In this document: one piece after another, positions 44,847 to 54,019 of the stretch | Position numbering within the stretch: position 1 is the first letter of the stretch | Layout of the letters: each line of letters opens with the position of its first letter | Assembly (NCBI GenBank): GCA_964602525.1 | Contig: CAZRSA010000001.1 | Span: 22,451 to 86,450, forward strand | DNA from: Lentisalinibacter sp964602525 | Lineage (GTDB): Bacteria > Pseudomonadota > Gammaproteobacteria > Steroidobacterales > Woeseiaceae | Reading direction: 5' to 3' | DNA length: 64,000 nt | Notes under the pieces: generated by a model | The model's input: the letters and a program-made list of their open reading frames with translations, nothing else | The model's database searches: none | What the model was told of the DNA's origin: nothing | Made by a program: the position numbers and the translations under genes

Positions 44847-46156
44847 AGGCACCTTCCCTCGACGAGAAGCGGCTGCGGCAGGCGGTCGAGGCCCGGCCGG
44901 GGCCCGACTGGCTGGCCCGGTTTCGCGAAACGAACCTGCAGCGCTTTCTGGAGGCGGGGTTCCCCCACGTCCGCCAGGAGGACTGGAAGTACACCAGCCT
45001 GGCGCCGCTCGCCGATCTCAGCGACGACTGGCTGGCCGGCACCGCCGGGGCGCCGGGCGAGACGGCGGAGCGCCGCGCTGCCACGCTGGCGCGGCAGGTG
45101 CTCGGCGAGTTCGACGCGCACTCCGTCGTGTTCGTGGACGGCCGCCTGGATACCGACTCCCTGCCGGACGCTCTGCCCGACGGCGTCTCGCTCGCTCCCC
45201 TGCTGAAGACCGGTCTGCCGCCGAGCAGCGCCGCCGGCGCATCCGCCGATGCGATGACGGCGCTGAACGGCGCCCTGCTGACCGACGGTCTGCGCCTCAC
45301 CCTGGCCGACACAGCGGTGCTGGACAAGCCGCTCTACCTCGTCTTCGTGGTCACCGGCGAAGCCACGGCCGTGGCCTCTCCGCGCATCGTGATCGAGGCC
45401 GGCGCGCATGCTCGGGCCACCGTCGTGGAGCATTATGCGGGCGAGACCGAGGCCCGCCGCTTCACCAACGTCGTGACGGACATCGTCCAGGACGAGGCCT
45501 CGCGCATCACGCATTACCGCCTGCAGCAGCAGCCGTCGCGGAGCTTCCAGGTGAGCCGGCTGCACGCGGCGCTGGCGGCCCGGGCCCGGCTGGACTGCCA
45601 CAGCCTCGACCTGGGCGGCCGGCTGGTGCGCCACGACACCATGGTGCGGCTCACGGACCGGGAGGCGGCCGTCGCCCTGAACGGCATCTACATCACCGGC
45701 GGTGACCAGCACGTGGACAACCATACGCGCATCGATCACGAGGCCCCGGACACGCTCAGCAACGAGGACTACCGGGGCGTGCTGCGCGACCGCAGCCGGG
45801 CCGTGTTCAACGGCAAGGTGATGGTGCACAAGGGCGCCGACGGTACGGATGCGGCGCAGTCGAACCGCAACCTGCTGCTGTCGGACAAGGCGGAGGTCGA
45901 CACCAAGCCGGAGCTGGAGATCTACGCCGACGACGTCAAGTGCAGCCACGGCGCCACGGTGGGCCAGCTGGACGAGACCGCCCTGTTCTATCTGCGCTCC
46001 CGGGGCATCGACACCGAGGGCGCGCGGCACCTGCTGATCTTCGCCTTCCTGCGCGAGCTGCTCGGGCGCGCCGATACGCCGGCGCTGGCGCGGCGGATGG
46101 AGCGCATGCTGATCGGCGGCCTGCCGGAATTCGACGAACTGGAGGCCCTGCTGTGA
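44843..46156 (+). CDS. sufD: Fe-S scaffold subunit SufD
   Basis: A 437-residue paralog of SufB that pairs with it and is needed for iron entry. The N-terminal part is variable (RFLEAGFPHVRQEDWKYTSL), while the beta-helix core and C-terminus are conserved: HNDVKCSHGATVG-like DDVKCSHGATVGQLDETALF, and LRSRGIDTEGARHLL. The His of the CSHGA motif is retained. It overlaps sufC upstream and sufS downstream. Confidence 0.96.
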
Positions 46157-47421
46157 GTATCCAGGCCGACCAGAGCAACCAGATTGCCGGCGATCTCGCC
46201 ACCGCGGCCGTGGAGGCCCGGCGCTCGGATTTCCCGATCCTGTTCCAGGAGGTCAACGGGCAGCCGCTCACTTACCTGGACAGCGCCGCCTCCTCCCATC
46301 GTCCCCTGCCCGTCATCGAGGCCGTGGACCACTACGAGAAGCACGATCACTCCAACGTGCATCGCGGCGTGCACACGCTGAGCCACCGCGCCACCGAGGC
46401 GTTCGAGGGCGCCCGGGAGAAGGTGCGCGGCTTCGTGAATGCGGCGTCCGCCGCGGAGATCGTGTTCACACGCGGCACCACCGAGGCTATCAATCTGGTG
46501 GCAAACAGCTGGGGCACGCAGAACCTGGGCGAAGGCGACGAGATCCTGATCACCTGGCTGGAGCATCACGCGAACATCGTGCCCTGGCAGCTGCTGTGCG
46601 AGCGCACGGGGGCGGTGCTGCGCGTGGCCCCCATCGACGATGCCGGCGCGGTGGACATGCAGGCGCTGGAGAGGCTGATCACGGACCGTACCAAGGTCAT
46701 TGCCTTCTCCCATACCTCGAATGCGCTCGGCACCATTACGCCGGCGCGGGAGATCATCGCGCTGGCCCGCGAGCGGGGTATCGTGACGCTGTTGGACGGC
46801 GCCCAGGCCGTGCCCCACGGCCCGGTGGACGTGCGGGAACTCGGCTGCGACTTCTTCGCGTTCTCCGGGCACAAGATGTACGGGCCCACCGGTATCGGCG
46901 TGCTGTACGGTCGGGAGGCGCTGCTGGAGCGCATGCCCCCGTGGCAGGGCGGCGGCGACATGATTCTCACCGTCTCCTTCGAGGGCAGCACCTGGAACGA
47001 GCTGCCGTACAAGTTCGAGGCCGGCACGCCCAACATCTCGGGTGCGGTGGGCCTCGGGGCCGCGGTGGACTATCTTGCCAGCATCGGCCCGGCGGAGGTG
47101 GCCCGCTACGAGACCGAGCTGCTGGCCTATCTGAACCAGGAGCTCGCCACGGTGGACGGGTTGCGCATCATCGGTACGGCGCCGCACAAGGTGGGCGTGG
47201 TCTCGTTCATGCTGGACGACATCCATCCCCACGACCTCGGCACCATCCTAGACCAGCTCGGGGTTGCCATCCGCACGGGTCATCACTGCGCCATGCCGGT
47301 GATGGAGCGCTACGGCCTGCCCGGTACGGCGCGGGCGTCGCTCGGTCTGTACAACAACCGGGAGGACGTGGACCGGCTCGTGACGGCTTTGGGGCGCGCG
47401 AAAGAGATCTTCGGGGGCTGA
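46153..47421 (+). CDS. sufS: Cysteine desulfurase SufS
   Basis: A PLP-dependent enzyme that removes sulfur from cysteine to form an enzyme persulfide. From a GTG at 46153 overlapping the sufD stop (GTGA) the product has 422 residues. The PLP Lys241 lies in AFSGHKMYGPTGIGVLYG and the persulfide Cys379 in IRTGHHCAMPVMERY; both are offset by 15 from E. coli SufS (K226, C364). The N-terminal extension of about 15 residues is unremarkable. Its likely sulfur acceptor is the adjacent SufU, since no sufE is present. Confidence 0.96.
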   Translation: MSIQADQSNQIAGDLATAAVEARRSDFPILFQEVNGQPLTYLDSAASSHRPLPVIEAVDHYEKHDHSNVHRGVHTLSHRATEAFEGAREKVRGFVNAASAAEIVFTRGTTEAINLVANSWGTQNLGEGDEILITWLEHHANIVPWQLLCERTGAVLRVAPIDDAGAVDMQALERLITDRTKVIAFSHTSNALGTITPAREIIALARERGIVTLLDGAQAVPHGPVDVRELGCDFFAFSGHKMYGPTGIGVLYGREALLERMPPWQGGGDMILTVSFEGSTWNELPYKFEAGTPNISGAVGLGAAVDYLASIGPAEVARYETELLAYLNQELATVDGLRIIGTAPHKVGVVSFMLDDIHPHDLGTILDQLGVAIRTGHHCAMPVMERYGLPGTARASLGLYNNREDVDRLVTALGRAKEIFGG

Positions 47422-47423
47422 AC

Positions 47424-47879
47424 GTGGAGGAGCGCTCCACGGAGCAGCTGCGGGAACTCTACCGGGAGCTGATCATGGATCATGCCCGCCACCCGCGGCA
47501 CTTCGGTCGGCCCCAGCGCTACACCCACGAGGCGGAAGGCATCAATCCGCTGTGCGGCGACAAGCTGCACCTGTACTTGCGCGTCGAGGAAGGCGAGGTC
47601 CGCGACGCCGGATTCGAGGGCAGCGGCTGCGCCATCTCGATGGCGTCGGCGTCACTGCTGACGGAGACGGTAACCGGCCACTCCGAGACCGAGGCGCTGG
47701 AAGCGGCGGCAGACATGACAGCGATGCTGCGCGGCGAGAAAGCCCGTGCGGGGCTGGGCAAACTGGAAGCACTGGCGGGGGTGCGGGATTTCCCGTCCCG
47801 GGTAAAATGCGCGAGCCTGGCGTGGCACGCCATGCGCGCGGCACTGACGAGACACGAAGGAAAGGTGAGCACGGAGTAA
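47424..47879 (+). CDS. sufU: SufU-type sulfur acceptor/scaffold
   Basis: A 151-residue IscU-fold protein. Starting at the GTG at 47424, it has Cys44-Gly-Asp46 (NPLCGDKLHLYL), Cys69 in GSGCAISMASASLL and Cys129 in RVKCASLAWH, spaced as in Bacillus SufU (C41, D43, C66, C128), together with the roughly 18-20-residue insertion typical of SufU rather than IscU. SufU accepts sulfur from SufS through a zinc site. Two bases separate it from sufS, and its stop overlaps the sufT start. Confidence 0.94.
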   Translation: MEERSTEQLRELYRELIMDHARHPRHFGRPQRYTHEAEGINPLCGDKLHLYLRVEEGEVRDAGFEGSGCAISMASASLLTETVTGHSETEALEAAADMTAMLRGEKARAGLGKLEALAGVRDFPSRVKCASLAWHAMRAALTRHEGKVSTE

Positions 47880-48433
47880 TGATGTTCGGCCATAACAGCG
47901 AACCGGTCACCCTCACCCGCGACGTGCGGGCGGTGATAATCCCCATGGGCGAGGAGGTGACGCTGCGCGAAGGCGCCTCCGCCTACATCACCCAGGCACT
48001 GGGCGGCAGTTTCACCATCTTCCTGGAAGGCAGCTTGTTCCGCATCGCCGGCGCCGATGCCGATGCGCTGGGCAAAGAGTCGGTGCCGCCGCCGCAAGTG
48101 CCGGAGGACGCCACCGACGAGGAGCTGGAAGCGGTGATCTGGTCGCAGCTGAAGACCTGCTACGACCCCGAGATCCCGGTGAATATCGCCGACCTCGGGC
48201 TGATTTATCGTTGCGACATCAGCAATCTCGGCAACGGCGAGCGCCGCGTCGACATCGACATGACACTCACGGCGCCGGGCTGCGGCATGGGCGACATTCT
48301 GGTCGAGGACGTGCGCGAGAAGGTGTCCGTCGTTCCCACCGTGGCGGACGTGCGCGTGGAGCTGGTCTTCGATCCGCCCTGGAACCAGTCGATGATGAGC
48401 GACGAGGCGCGGCTGCAGACGGGCATGATGTGA
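47879..48433 (+). CDS. sufT: Fe-S maturation factor SufT (DUF59/MIP18 family)
   Basis: A 184-residue protein with an N-terminal extension (residues about 1-75, including VTLTRDVRAVIIPMGEEVTL and GSFTIFLEG) and a MIP18/DUF59 domain with DPEIPVNIADLGLIY, and LTAPGCGMGDILVEDV containing the conserved Cys. SufT-type proteins help deliver Fe-S clusters to target proteins. It begins at ATGATG overlapping the sufU stop (TAATG) and overlaps the next gene by 4 bp. Confidence 0.94.
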   Translation: MMFGHNSEPVTLTRDVRAVIIPMGEEVTLREGASAYITQALGGSFTIFLEGSLFRIAGADADALGKESVPPPQVPEDATDEELEAVIWSQLKTCYDPEIPVNIADLGLIYRCDISNLGNGERRVDIDMTLTAPGCGMGDILVEDVREKVSVVPTVADVRVELVFDPPWNQSMMSDEARLQTGMM

Positions 48434-48981
48434 GCGAGCAGCGCACTCATCCTTCCCAGCCGCCGGAAGACCGGGAGAAGACGCTGACGCTCCTCAGGCA
48501 CGCGAAGTCGAGCTGGAAGGACGACTCCCTGTCCGATTTCGATCGGCCGCTGAACAGCCGCGGCCGTCAGGACGCACCCGGCATGGGCCGGCGGCTGCAG
48601 GCCGCCGGCGTGCGACCGTCGCTGATCGTCAGCAGTCCCGCGAAACGCGCGTGGAGCACGGCGAAGGAGGTCGCGCGGGTCATCGGTTATCCCCGCGAGT
48701 TCCTGCAGCGCGACGCCGATTTGTACCTGGCCAGCGCCGGCACGCTGGTGGAGGTGGCAAGCCGCCAGGACGCGGATTTCAATCACCTGCTCATCTGCGC
48801 CCACAACCCGGGACTCACCGACCTGGTGAACAGCCTGCTGCCGGGCCTCACGGATAACCTGGTGACCGGCGGTTTCGTCACGGTGGGCGCGGAGGCCAGG
48901 GACTGGCCCGAGTTCTTCACCGCCGAATTCCGGCTTGTCGCCTACGACTACCCGAAGAGAATCCACGACCGCACCGATTAG
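48430..48981 (+). CDS. SixA-like phosphohistidine phosphatase
   Basis: A 183-residue histidine-phosphatase-superfamily protein. The RHG-type motif reads LTLLRHAKSSW with His24, followed by DFDRPLNSRGRQDA, IVSSPAKRAWSTAK and a second His in LLICAHNPGLTDLVN. This is the layout of E. coli SixA, which dephosphorylates phospho-histidine in PTS-Ntr and Arc signalling. From the GTG at 48430 (overlapping the sufT stop) it has a 17-residue Pro/Glu-rich extension before the domain. It is the last gene of the suf run, and its link to Fe-S metabolism is unknown. Confidence 0.9.
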   Translation: MSEQRTHPSQPPEDREKTLTLLRHAKSSWKDDSLSDFDRPLNSRGRQDAPGMGRRLQAAGVRPSLIVSSPAKRAWSTAKEVARVIGYPREFLQRDADLYLASAGTLVEVASRQDADFNHLLICAHNPGLTDLVNSLLPGLTDNLVTGGFVTVGAEARDWPEFFTAEFRLVAYDYPKRIHDRTD

Positions 48982-48994
48982 CGATTAGGGCGAT

Positions 48995-49105
48995 TAGGTG
49001 CCGGACCGAACTTTCGCAACTTTTGTAACTTATTGAGCCTCCACCGGACGGCTTACCCGGCCTTGTGAAAGTTGAATAAGTTGCAAAAGTTCGGTCCGGC
49101 ACCTA
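48995..49105. repeat. Long inverted repeat between convergent sixA-like gene and putA
   Basis: Arms at 48995-49022 and 49078-49105 are 28 bases each and match at 27 positions when one is reverse-complemented. They begin with TAGGTGCCGGACCGAAC and end in an AACTT-rich part. The 55-bp spacer includes a second copy of AACTTATT (49027-49034) that can pair with AATAAGTT (49075-49082), so two alternative stems are possible. The element fills the 127-bp gap between two gene ends. It could act as a bidirectional terminator or be a REP/MITE-like mobile repeat. Confidence 0.75.
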
Positions 49106-49108
49106 GTC

Positions 49109-52100
49109 CTAGTCGGCGGCGAGGGACAGGAGGGTGGCGTTGCCGCCAACGGCCGCGGTGTTGTTGCTGAGGCTGGTTTCGGTGGCGAAGCGCAGCAGGT
49201 AGTGCGGCCCGCCGGCCTTCGGGCCGGTGCCGGAGAGCCCCTGGCCGCCGAACGGCTGGGCGCCTACCACGGCACCGATCATGTTCCGGTTGACGTACAG
49301 ATTGCCCACCCGGGCCCATGCAGCGACGTCCCGCGCCCGCCGGTCGATGCGGCTGTGCACGCCCATGGTAAGTCCGTAGCCCGTGGCGTTCACGGCCTCC
49401 ACCGTCTTGCGCAGGTCCCGCGCCCGATAGCGGTAGACGTGCACCACCGGCCCGAAGACCTCCCGGCCCAGCTGATCGATGCCGTCTATCTCGATGGCCG
49501 TCGGCGCCACGAAAGTGCCGGCGCCGGTGCCCTCGCCGAGCTGCGTGCGGTGCACGAGGGACGACTTCGCTCCCAGCTCGGCCACATGGCGCTCCAGCGT
49601 CTCCCGTGCCTCGGCATCGATCACCGGCCCCACGTCCGTGCTCAGCAGCCCGGGGTCGCCCACGCTCAGCTCGTCCATGTGCCCGGTGAGCAGCTCGATC
49701 ACCCGCGGCGCGATGTCGCGCTGGACGCAAAGGATGCGCAGGGCCGAACAGCGCTGACCGGCGCTGTTATAGCCCGAATACACGGCGTCCTTCACCACCT
49801 GCTCCGGCAGCGCCGAGCTGTCGACCAGCATCGCGTTCTGCCCGCCGGTCTCGGCGATGAACGCCGCGATGGGGCCGGCCCGCTCGGCCAAAGTACGGTT
49901 GATCAGCCGCGCCGTCTCCGTGGAACCGGTGAATGCCACTCCCGCCACCCGCGGGTCGGCCACGGCCCGGGCGCCCACTTCCCGGCCCTCGCCCGGCAGG
50001 AAATTCAGCACCTCCCCGGGGACGCCGGCGCGGTGCAGGATGTCGACGGCACGCGCCGCGATCAGCGAGGTCTGCTCCGCCGGTTTCGCGAGCACCGTAT
50101 TGCCGGCGGCCAGCGCCGCCGCCACCTGGCCGGTGAAGATCGCCAGCGGGAAGTTCCAAGGGCTGATGCACACGAACGCGCCCCTGCCCTGCAGCCTAAG
50201 CTCGTTGCGCTCACCCGTCGGCCCCGCCATCGGCAGCGGCGCCCCGAACAGCTCCTCGGCGCGTGCGGCATAGTAGCGCAGGAAATCCACCGCCTCGCGG
50301 ACCTCGCCCAGGGCATCGCCAATGCTCTTGCCCGCCTCGGCAACGCACAGCGCCATCAGCGCCGGTGCCTCCTCCTCGTAGAGATCGGCGGCGCGGCGGA
50401 GGCTGTCGGCCCGCACCCGGGCCTCCGTCGCATTCCAGTCGTACCAGGCGTCCGCGGCGACCCCCAGTGCACGGTCCACCGCCTCCCCGTCGGCATATTC
50501 GACGACCCCCACCGCCTCGCCGGTGCGCGCCGGATTACGCGACTCCACCGGCCGCCCTGCCAGGCTCCTGCCGCCCACCCGCGGACGCGCGTGATGGCTG
50601 CCGTCGAGGACCTGCTGCATCCGCGCGAGCCAGTCGCCCGTCAGGGCCCTGTCGGCGAGGTTGAGGCCGCGGGAATTGCGCCGCTCCTCGCCGTAGATAG
50701 CGGCGGGCAGCGGGATTCGCGGGTGGGGATACGACTCCAGCGCCCGGGCCGACTCCACAGGGTCCGCCACGATCTCCTCCACCGGCGCCTCCTCGTCGAC
50801 GATGCGATTGACAAAGGAGGTGTTCGCACCGTTCTCCAGCAGCCGACGCACCAGGTAGGGCAACAGGTCCTCGTGGCTGCCCACCGGCGCGTAAACCCGG
50901 CACGGCCGGTCGTAGCGTTCCGGGTCCACCACCGGGTCGTAGAGCTCCTCGCCCATGCCGTGGAGCCGCTGGAACTCGTAGTCCCGCCGCTCGCCGGCCA
51001 GGTGCAGGATGCTGGCCAGCGTATGGGCGTTGTGGGTGGCGAACTGGGGATACAGCCGCTCACCGGCGTCCAGCAGTTCCCGCGCGCAGGCGAGATAGGA
51101 CACGTCCGTGTTCACTTTGCGGGTGAACACCGGATAACCGTCCAGTCCCTGCTCCTGCGCCCGCTTGATCTCCGTATCCCAGTAGGCGCCCTTCACCAGC
51201 CGCACCGGGATGCGCCGGTCGGTGCGCGCGGCCAGCGCCGCCAGCCAGCGGATCACCGGCAGCGCGCGTTTCTGGTACGCCTGCACCGCGAGGCCCAGGC
51301 CGTCGTAGCCGGCCGCCTGGGTGCTCTCGGCAACCGCAGCGAAGACCTCCAGCGAGATCTCCAGCCGGTCGGCCTCCTCGGCATCCACCGTCAGCGGGAT
51401 GCCCGCCTCCCGGGCCATCGCCGTCAGCCGCGCGAGTCGCGGCACGAGTTCGTCCAGCACCCGGGCCCGGTGGGTGAACTCGTAGCGCGGATGCAGCGCG
51501 GAGAGCTTCACCGAGATGCCCGGCGCGGCGATGACGTCGTCGCCCGCGGCACCGCCGATGGCCTCGATGGCGCCCGCATAAGCGTCGAAGTAGCGCCCGG
51601 CGTCCTCCGCCGTCAGGGCGGCCTCGCCCAGCATGTCGTAGGAGTAGCGATAGCGCCGGTTTTCGCCCTTGTCGGCCCGCTCCAGCGCCTCTTCGATGTC
51701 CCTACCCATCACGAACTGGTAGCCCATGATCTTCATCGCCTGACGCATGGCCTGGCGCACCACGGGCTCGCCCGCCTTGCCCGTCAGCTTGCCGAGGAAC
51801 TTCGCCGGGTTACGCAGGGTCGCCTCGTCGAGCCGCATCAGCCGGCCGGTCAGCATGAGACCCCAGGTGGAAGCGTTCACGAACAGCGACTCGCTGCTGC
51901 CGACGTGCTCCTCCCAGCGTCCGGAAGTGAGCTTGTCCGCGATGAGCCGGTCGGCCGTGTCGGCATCCGGAATGCGCAGCAGCGCCTCGGCGATGCACAT
52001 CAGCACCACGCCCTCCTGGGACGAGAGATCGTACTTGTGCAGGAAGGCGTCCAGCCCGCCGTGCCGGCGTTCGGTCTCGCGCACCCGCGCGACCAGCTCG

Positions 52101-52282
52101 ACGGCCGTCTTCCGCACGCGCGCGCGCAGCGCCTCGCCGGCGTCGGCCCGCTGCAGGAGTTCGCGCATCACGGCGGATTCGTCGCCGAGATAGCGCTCGT
52201 TGATGGCCCGGTCCAGCGGCGGCGCGGCGGCCGGCTGCTCCGGAAGACGCGGGCTCGGGCCCGCTGCGGTATCCCTGTTCAA
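49109..52282 (-). CDS. putA: Bifunctional proline dehydrogenase/P5C dehydrogenase PutA
   Basis: PutA oxidises proline to glutamate in two steps, FAD-linked then NAD-linked. The 1057-residue protein has an arm region, a proline dehydrogenase barrel (IPVRLVKGAYWDTEIKRAQE, PQFATHNAHTLASI), a linker and an aldehyde dehydrogenase domain with SPWNFPLAIFTGQV, the Glu of FIAETGGQNAML and the catalytic Cys of SAGQRCSALRIL. The N-terminus lacks the ribbon-helix-helix DNA-binding domain of E. coli PutA and the long C-terminal extension of type B/C forms. It is therefore a minimal type A enzyme without its own repressor function. Confidence 0.96.
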   Translation of the reverse strand: MNRDTAAGPSPRLPEQPAAAPPLDRAINERYLGDESAVMRELLQRADAGEALRARVRKTAVELVARVRETERRHGGLDAFLHKYDLSSQEGVVLMCIAEALLRIPDADTADRLIADKLTSGRWEEHVGSSESLFVNASTWGLMLTGRLMRLDEATLRNPAKFLGKLTGKAGEPVVRQAMRQAMKIMGYQFVMGRDIEEALERADKGENRRYRYSYDMLGEAALTAEDAGRYFDAYAGAIEAIGGAAGDDVIAAPGISVKLSALHPRYEFTHRARVLDELVPRLARLTAMAREAGIPLTVDAEEADRLEISLEVFAAVAESTQAAGYDGLGLAVQAYQKRALPVIRWLAALAARTDRRIPVRLVKGAYWDTEIKRAQEQGLDGYPVFTRKVNTDVSYLACARELLDAGERLYPQFATHNAHTLASILHLAGERRDYEFQRLHGMGEELYDPVVDPERYDRPCRVYAPVGSHEDLLPYLVRRLLENGANTSFVNRIVDEEAPVEEIVADPVESARALESYPHPRIPLPAAIYGEERRNSRGLNLADRALTGDWLARMQQVLDGSHHARPRVGGRSLAGRPVESRNPARTGEAVGVVEYADGEAVDRALGVAADAWYDWNATEARVRADSLRRAADLYEEEAPALMALCVAEAGKSIGDALGEVREAVDFLRYYAARAEELFGAPLPMAGPTGERNELRLQGRGAFVCISPWNFPLAIFTGQVAAALAAGNTVLAKPAEQTSLIAARAVDILHRAGVPGEVLNFLPGEGREVGARAVADPRVAGVAFTGSTETARLINRTLAERAGPIAAFIAETGGQNAMLVDSSALPEQVVKDAVYSGYNSAGQRCSALRILCVQRDIAPRVIELLTGHMDELSVGDPGLLSTDVGPVIDAEARETLERHVAELGAKSSLVHRTQLGEGTGAGTFVAPTAIEIDGIDQLGREVFGPVVHVYRYRARDLRKTVEAVNATGYGLTMGVHSRIDRRARDVAAWARVGNLYVNRNMIGAVVGAQPFGGQGLSGTGPKAGGPHYLLRFATETSLSNNTAAVGGNATLLSLAAD

Positions 52283-52323
52283 GATGATGCCCTTCGCTTG
52301 CGTGGGCCCGGGCCGGTCGCCGG

Positions 52324-52710
52324 TCAGGCCTTGCGATTCAGTCGCCGCAGCTCGCGCCGCGTGTGCTTGTCGGGTCGGCCGTCCGTCCGCGGCATCGCGC
52401 GGCGGTCCTCGCGCAGCGCCTCGACCAGCGCCTCGCGTTCCCGGCGGCTTCCCTCTTCCTCATGGTAGCAGGCCTCCGCCTCCCGAGCGGGTCCGCGGCG
52501 CGGCGGCAGTCTGGCCACCGTCAGCCGCCAGGTGAGACGGTCCCGGGTGATCTCCAGGCGGTCGCCCGCCTTCAAGGCGCGGGAGGACTTCACGCGCTCG
52601 CCGTTGACGCGCACGTGGCCGCCGGAGACGGCCTTCGCCGCCAGCCCGCGGGTCTTGAAGAAGCGGGTATGCCAGAGCCACTTGTCGATGCGCAGCCTCT
52701 GCTCGCTCAT
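52324..52710 (-). CDS. hslR: Ribosome-associated heat shock protein Hsp15 (S4 domain)
   Basis: Hsp15 binds stalled 50S subunits that carry a nascent chain. From the ATG at 52708-52710 the 128-residue product has an S4 RNA-binding domain (LRIDKWLWHTRFFKTRGLAA, GGHVRVNGERVKSS) and a highly charged helical tail (EEEGSRREREALVEAL). The upstream open frame (to 52959) is not supported by similarity. It is divergent from kbl. Confidence 0.9.
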   Translation of the reverse strand: MSEQRLRIDKWLWHTRFFKTRGLAAKAVSGGHVRVNGERVKSSRALKAGDRLEITRDRLTWRLTVARLPPRRGPAREAEACYHEEEGSRREREALVEALREDRRAMPRTDGRPDKHTRRELRRLNRKA

Positions 52711-52801
52711 GCCGGTATTCTCGCTTGTCCGGGGCCCGCACTCCAGAGGCCGGGCCGGTATCACTGATATACTCCGGGCCAGCGTAACGAGGAGTATCGA
52801 C

Positions 52802-54001
52802 GTGAGAAAAGCGTTTCTGGCGTCGCTGGCGGAAGCGACCGAGGAACTGAAGGAGCAGGGCCTGTACAAGGAGGAGCGGGTCATAGCCGGACCCCAGCAG
52901 GCCGAGATCGACGTGCGCGAGGACGGCGACACCCGACACGTCATCAACTTCTGCGCCAATAATTATCTCGGTCTGGCCAATCACGCCCGCATCGTCGACG
53001 CGGCACGGCGCGCCATCGAAGAGCACGGCTACGGGATGGCCTCCGTGCGCTTCATCTGCGGTACCCAGACGGTACACAAGGAACTCGAAGACCGTATCAG
53101 CACGTACCTGGGCACCGAGGACACGATCCTCTACCCCTCCTGCTTCGACGCCAACGGCGGCCTGTTCGAGACGCTGCTGGGCCCGGAGGACGCGGTGATC
53201 AGCGACGAGCTGAACCACGCGAGCATCATCGACGGCATCCGCCTGTGCAAGGCGCAGCGCCACCGCTACCGCCACGACGACATGGCGGACCTCGAGAAGC
53301 AGCTGCAGGCGGCGAAAGACGCGCGGGTGCGGCTCGTCGCCACCGACGGCGTCTTCTCCATGGACGGCACCATCGCCGATCTGGGGCGCATCTGCGACCT
53401 GGCCGACGAGTACGAGGCGCTGGTGATGATCGACGACTGCCATGCCACCGGCTTCCTCGGCGAGGAGGGCCGCGGCACCCACGAGTACCGCGACGTCATG
53501 GGACGGGTGGACATCATCACCAGCACCCTGGGCAAGGCGCTGGGCGGGGCCTCGGGCGGATTCACGGCCGGGCGCCGCGAGATCGTCGCCTGGCTGCGGC
53601 AGCGCTCCCGGCCCTATCTGTTCTCCAACACGCTGGCGCCGGTCATCGCCGCCGCATCCATCGAGGTGGTGAACCTGCTCGAGACCGACAGCGGACTGCG
53701 GGACAAGCTGACCGCGAACGCGGAGTACTTCCGCAACCGCATGGAGGCGCTGGGCTTCGACCTGCTGCCGGGAGAGCATCCCATCATTCCCGTCATGCTG
53801 GGCGATGCCCGCCTGGCCGGACAGATGGCCGACCGGCTGCTCGCGCACGGCATTTACGTGATCGGTTTCTCCTATCCCGTGGTGCCCCACGGCAAGGCGC
53901 GCATCCGCACCCAGATGTCCGCCGGCCACGACCGCGAACACCTCGACCGCGCCATCGACGCCTTCGCGGCCGTGGGCCGGGAACTCGGCGTCATCGGCTA
54001 G
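52802..54001 (+). CDS. kbl: Glycine C-acetyltransferase (2-amino-3-ketobutyrate CoA ligase)
   Basis: Kbl cleaves 2-amino-3-oxobutyrate with CoA to glycine and acetyl-CoA, the second step of threonine breakdown. The 399-residue PLP enzyme (E. coli 398) has NFCANNYLGLANH near the N-terminus, SCFDANGGLFETL, the IDDCHATGFLG motif and the PLP Lys245 in STLGKALGGASGG. The start is a GTG seven bases after GAGGAG; TATACT at 52768-52773 could be a -10 box. It pairs with tdh 18 bp downstream. Confidence 0.96.
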   Translation: MRKAFLASLAEATEELKEQGLYKEERVIAGPQQAEIDVREDGDTRHVINFCANNYLGLANHARIVDAARRAIEEHGYGMASVRFICGTQTVHKELEDRISTYLGTEDTILYPSCFDANGGLFETLLGPEDAVISDELNHASIIDGIRLCKAQRHRYRHDDMADLEKQLQAAKDARVRLVATDGVFSMDGTIADLGRICDLADEYEALVMIDDCHATGFLGEEGRGTHEYRDVMGRVDIITSTLGKALGGASGGFTAGRREIVAWLRQRSRPYLFSNTLAPVIAAASIEVVNLLETDSGLRDKLTANAEYFRNRMEALGFDLLPGEHPIIPVMLGDARLAGQMADRLLAHGIYVIGFSYPVVPHGKARIRTQMSAGHDREHLDRAIDAFAAVGRELGVIG

Positions 54002-54019
54002 GCAGCAAGGACGGACGCT

